Positions 42,559-43,416 of a stretch of 43,416 nt of DNA are shown piece by piece (position 1 is the stretch's first letter; each line of letters begins with the position of its first letter). The stretch comes from an uncultured Flammeovirgaceae bacterium (lineage in GTDB: Bacteria; Bacteroidota; Bacteroidia; Cytophagales; Cyclobacteriaceae), in the NCBI GenBank assembly GCA_937899105.1, contig CALBPF010000090.1, forward strand, positions 1 to 43,416. The letters are read 5' to 3'. The notes under the pieces were generated by a model, which was not told where the DNA came from, ran no database searches, and saw nothing but the letters and a program-made list of their open reading frames with translations. The position numbers and the translations under genes are program-made.

Positions 42559-42999
42559 ATGCATAAGATGAAAAAAGCAATTTATCCGTTGGTAGTGGTT
42601 GGAATGTTAATGGCTTTTAGTTTTCAGGTTAACGCACAATGTGATTCAGAACCATATACCTCTGGCTGTATTCCAAAACTAGCCTCTGGATTCAATTTCC
42701 TAAAAAGTTACAAAATAGATGGGCAGGGTGGCACGAAAACAAAAGTTGAATACTCGTATGTATTCACAAAGGGTACCCAATATATGATAAATGTATGCGC
42801 TACCGGAGAGAGTACAGATGGTATTGTCGTAAGCCTATTCGATAGCAACAGAAACAAAGTCGTGAGTAGCAAAGTAAATGATCAGTACATTTCTGCCATA
42901 GCCTATCCTTGCAATACAACAGGTATTTACTACATTCAATACACGTTCGACGAAAGTACGCAATTCTGCGGTGGCAGCGCTTTAGGTTTCAAGCGATAA
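42559..42999 (+). CDS. hypothetical small secreted beta-rich protein
   Basis: The 146-residue protein has a signal peptide (start possibly at the second ATG, 42568: MKKAIYPLVVVGMLMAFSFQVNAQ). The mature part of about 115 residues is rich in Tyr/Thr/Val strands (VEYSYVFTKGTQYMINVCATGE, GIVVSLFDSNRNKV, GIYYIQYTF) and has five Cys, suggesting a disulfide-stabilised jelly-roll. It resembles small periplasmic sugar- or protein-binding folds but I name no family. Last gene of the signalling-transport unit; terminator follows 20 bp after its stop. Confidence 0.78.
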   Translation: MHKMKKAIYPLVVVGMLMAFSFQVNAQCDSEPYTSGCIPKLASGFNFLKSYKIDGQGGTKTKVEYSYVFTKGTQYMINVCATGESTDGIVVSLFDSNRNKVVSSKVNDQYISAIAYPCNTTGIYYIQYTFDESTQFCGGSALGFKR

Positions 43000-43018
43000 A
43001 GGGCGTTTCTCACTCATT

Positions 43019-43060
43019 AAAAAAGCAGGTTTTAAATCAAAAAAGCCTGCTTTTTGTTTT
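43019..43060 (+). terminator. intrinsic terminator of the Sia/Che/ABC unit
   Basis: AAAAAGCAGG (43020-43029) pairs with CCTGCTTTTT (43046-43055) around a 16-nt loop and continues into a T-rich tail through 43060. It closes the long plus-strand gene set, ending just before the next gene at 43067. Confidence 0.85.
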
Positions 43061-43066
43061 TCCAAA

Positions 43067-43416
43067 ATGAAACAAGAAAGTCTCAAATTTGAATTTGAAG
43101 CACGTTATTTTCAAGAGGGTGAGCTTACCATAAAAACGAAAAATTTGTTTTTCGTCCTTCACGGGCATGGACAGCAGAGTAAGTACTTTATAAAGAAATT
43201 TAACCCTTTATTTAGCGCCAGTAGTTGTGTGATAGCCCCTGAAGGTTTATCGAGATATTATCTTGAAGGATTTAGTGGTAGAGTCGGCGCTACCTGGATG
43301 ACAAGGGAAGAGAGACTGACCGATATTCAGAATTATCTAAGCTACTTAAATACACTCTATAAGGGTTTAGAACAAAACATCGGAGAACAAACTAAAATTC
43401 ATATTCTCGGATTTTC
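43067..43416 (+). CDS. alpha/beta-hydrolase (esterase/phospholipase-like), 3' end cut by window
   Basis: The frame from ATG 43067 stays open to the window end for about 116 residues. FFVLHGHGQQ is the oxyanion-hole HG motif of the predicted serine-esterase group. CVIAPEGLSRYYLEGFSGRVGATWMTREERLTDIQNYLSYL follows, and the sequence stops at ILGF, just before the expected GxSxG nucleophile. Catalytic Ser, Asp and His therefore lie outside the window. Confidence 0.85.
   Translation, partial: MKQESLKFEFEARYFQEGELTIKTKNLFFVLHGHGQQSKYFIKKFNPLFSASSCVIAPEGLSRYYLEGFSGRVGATWMTREERLTDIQNYLSYLNTLYKGLEQNIGEQTKIHILGF

Noticed and set aside
1..43416. CRISPR array, prophage or integron
   Set aside because: No regularly spaced repeats, phage structural genes, integrase or attachment duplications were seen.

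Overview
The window looks like a chromosomal segment of a marine-type Bacteroidota, most likely order Cytophagales (a Fulvivirga/Marivirga/Reichenbachiella-like relative; inferred from protein types, not from a search). Evidence: a type IX secretion C-terminal signal with the FPNP motif, CarboxypepD_reg-like outer-membrane receptor architecture, TAnnTTTG -7 promoter boxes, few Shine-Dalgarno sites, an AT-rich base composition and many two-gene overlaps. Nothing resembles a prophage, plasmid or intact insertion sequence.

Layout. (1) 1-10307, all on the minus strand: an acetate uptake and activation operon. Read 5' to 3' it runs outer-membrane porin, DUF4212 small symporter subunit, Na+/acetate-type symporter, two tiny membrane proteins, a symporter-STAC-histidine kinase (CrbS/CbrA type), a stand-alone receiver, acetyl-CoA synthetase and a cNMP/CBS/DUF294 protein cut by the window edge. 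A 12-bp dyad around a 12-bp palindrome lies just upstream of the porin start. (2) 10431-11404: a decayed IS1-InsA-like zinc-ribbon/HTH gene with an in-frame stop, an AT-rich spacer, and tRNA-Arg(ACG) with its own terminator. (3) 11405-18577: housekeeping genes: a beta-barrel protein, PaaG-like isomerase, PAP2-like membrane protein, rpoN, asnS, a tiny T9SS-signal protein and nnr (NAD(P)HX repair). (4) 18574-21326: nuoABCD, with nuoD broken by one in-frame TAG, and nnr overlapping its end. (5) 21434-27287: dps, then an ECF sigma/anti-sigma operon with two Spy/CpxP-like proteins and a TonB-type receptor, a DUF456 protein and a HEAT-like protein. (6) 27349-29269: saccharopine-dehydrogenase-like reductase and cytidine deaminase.

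(7) 29325-42999, plus strand: the most unusual region. Tightly spaced genes encode a HAMP/GAF/PAS membrane sensor with no recognisable output domain, CheR methyltransferase, a CheB catalytic domain without receiver, a second small membrane GAF protein, a 1182-residue sensor ending in a SpoIIE/PP2C phosphatase (SiaA-like), a SiaB-like GHKL kinase, a SiaC-like phosphoprotein with Thr at position 68, a TerB-ABCG transporter fusion, a lipoprotein and a small secreted protein, closed by a clear intrinsic terminator. No chemoreceptor, CheA, CheW or diguanylate cyclase (SiaD) is present in the window. This suggests a signalling pathway in which chemotaxis-type methylation tunes GAF sensors that control a SiaABC switch, with an ABC transporter or envelope process as the candidate output. 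Each family is known; the combination and its wiring are inference. (8) 43067 to the end: the start of an alpha/beta-hydrolase gene.
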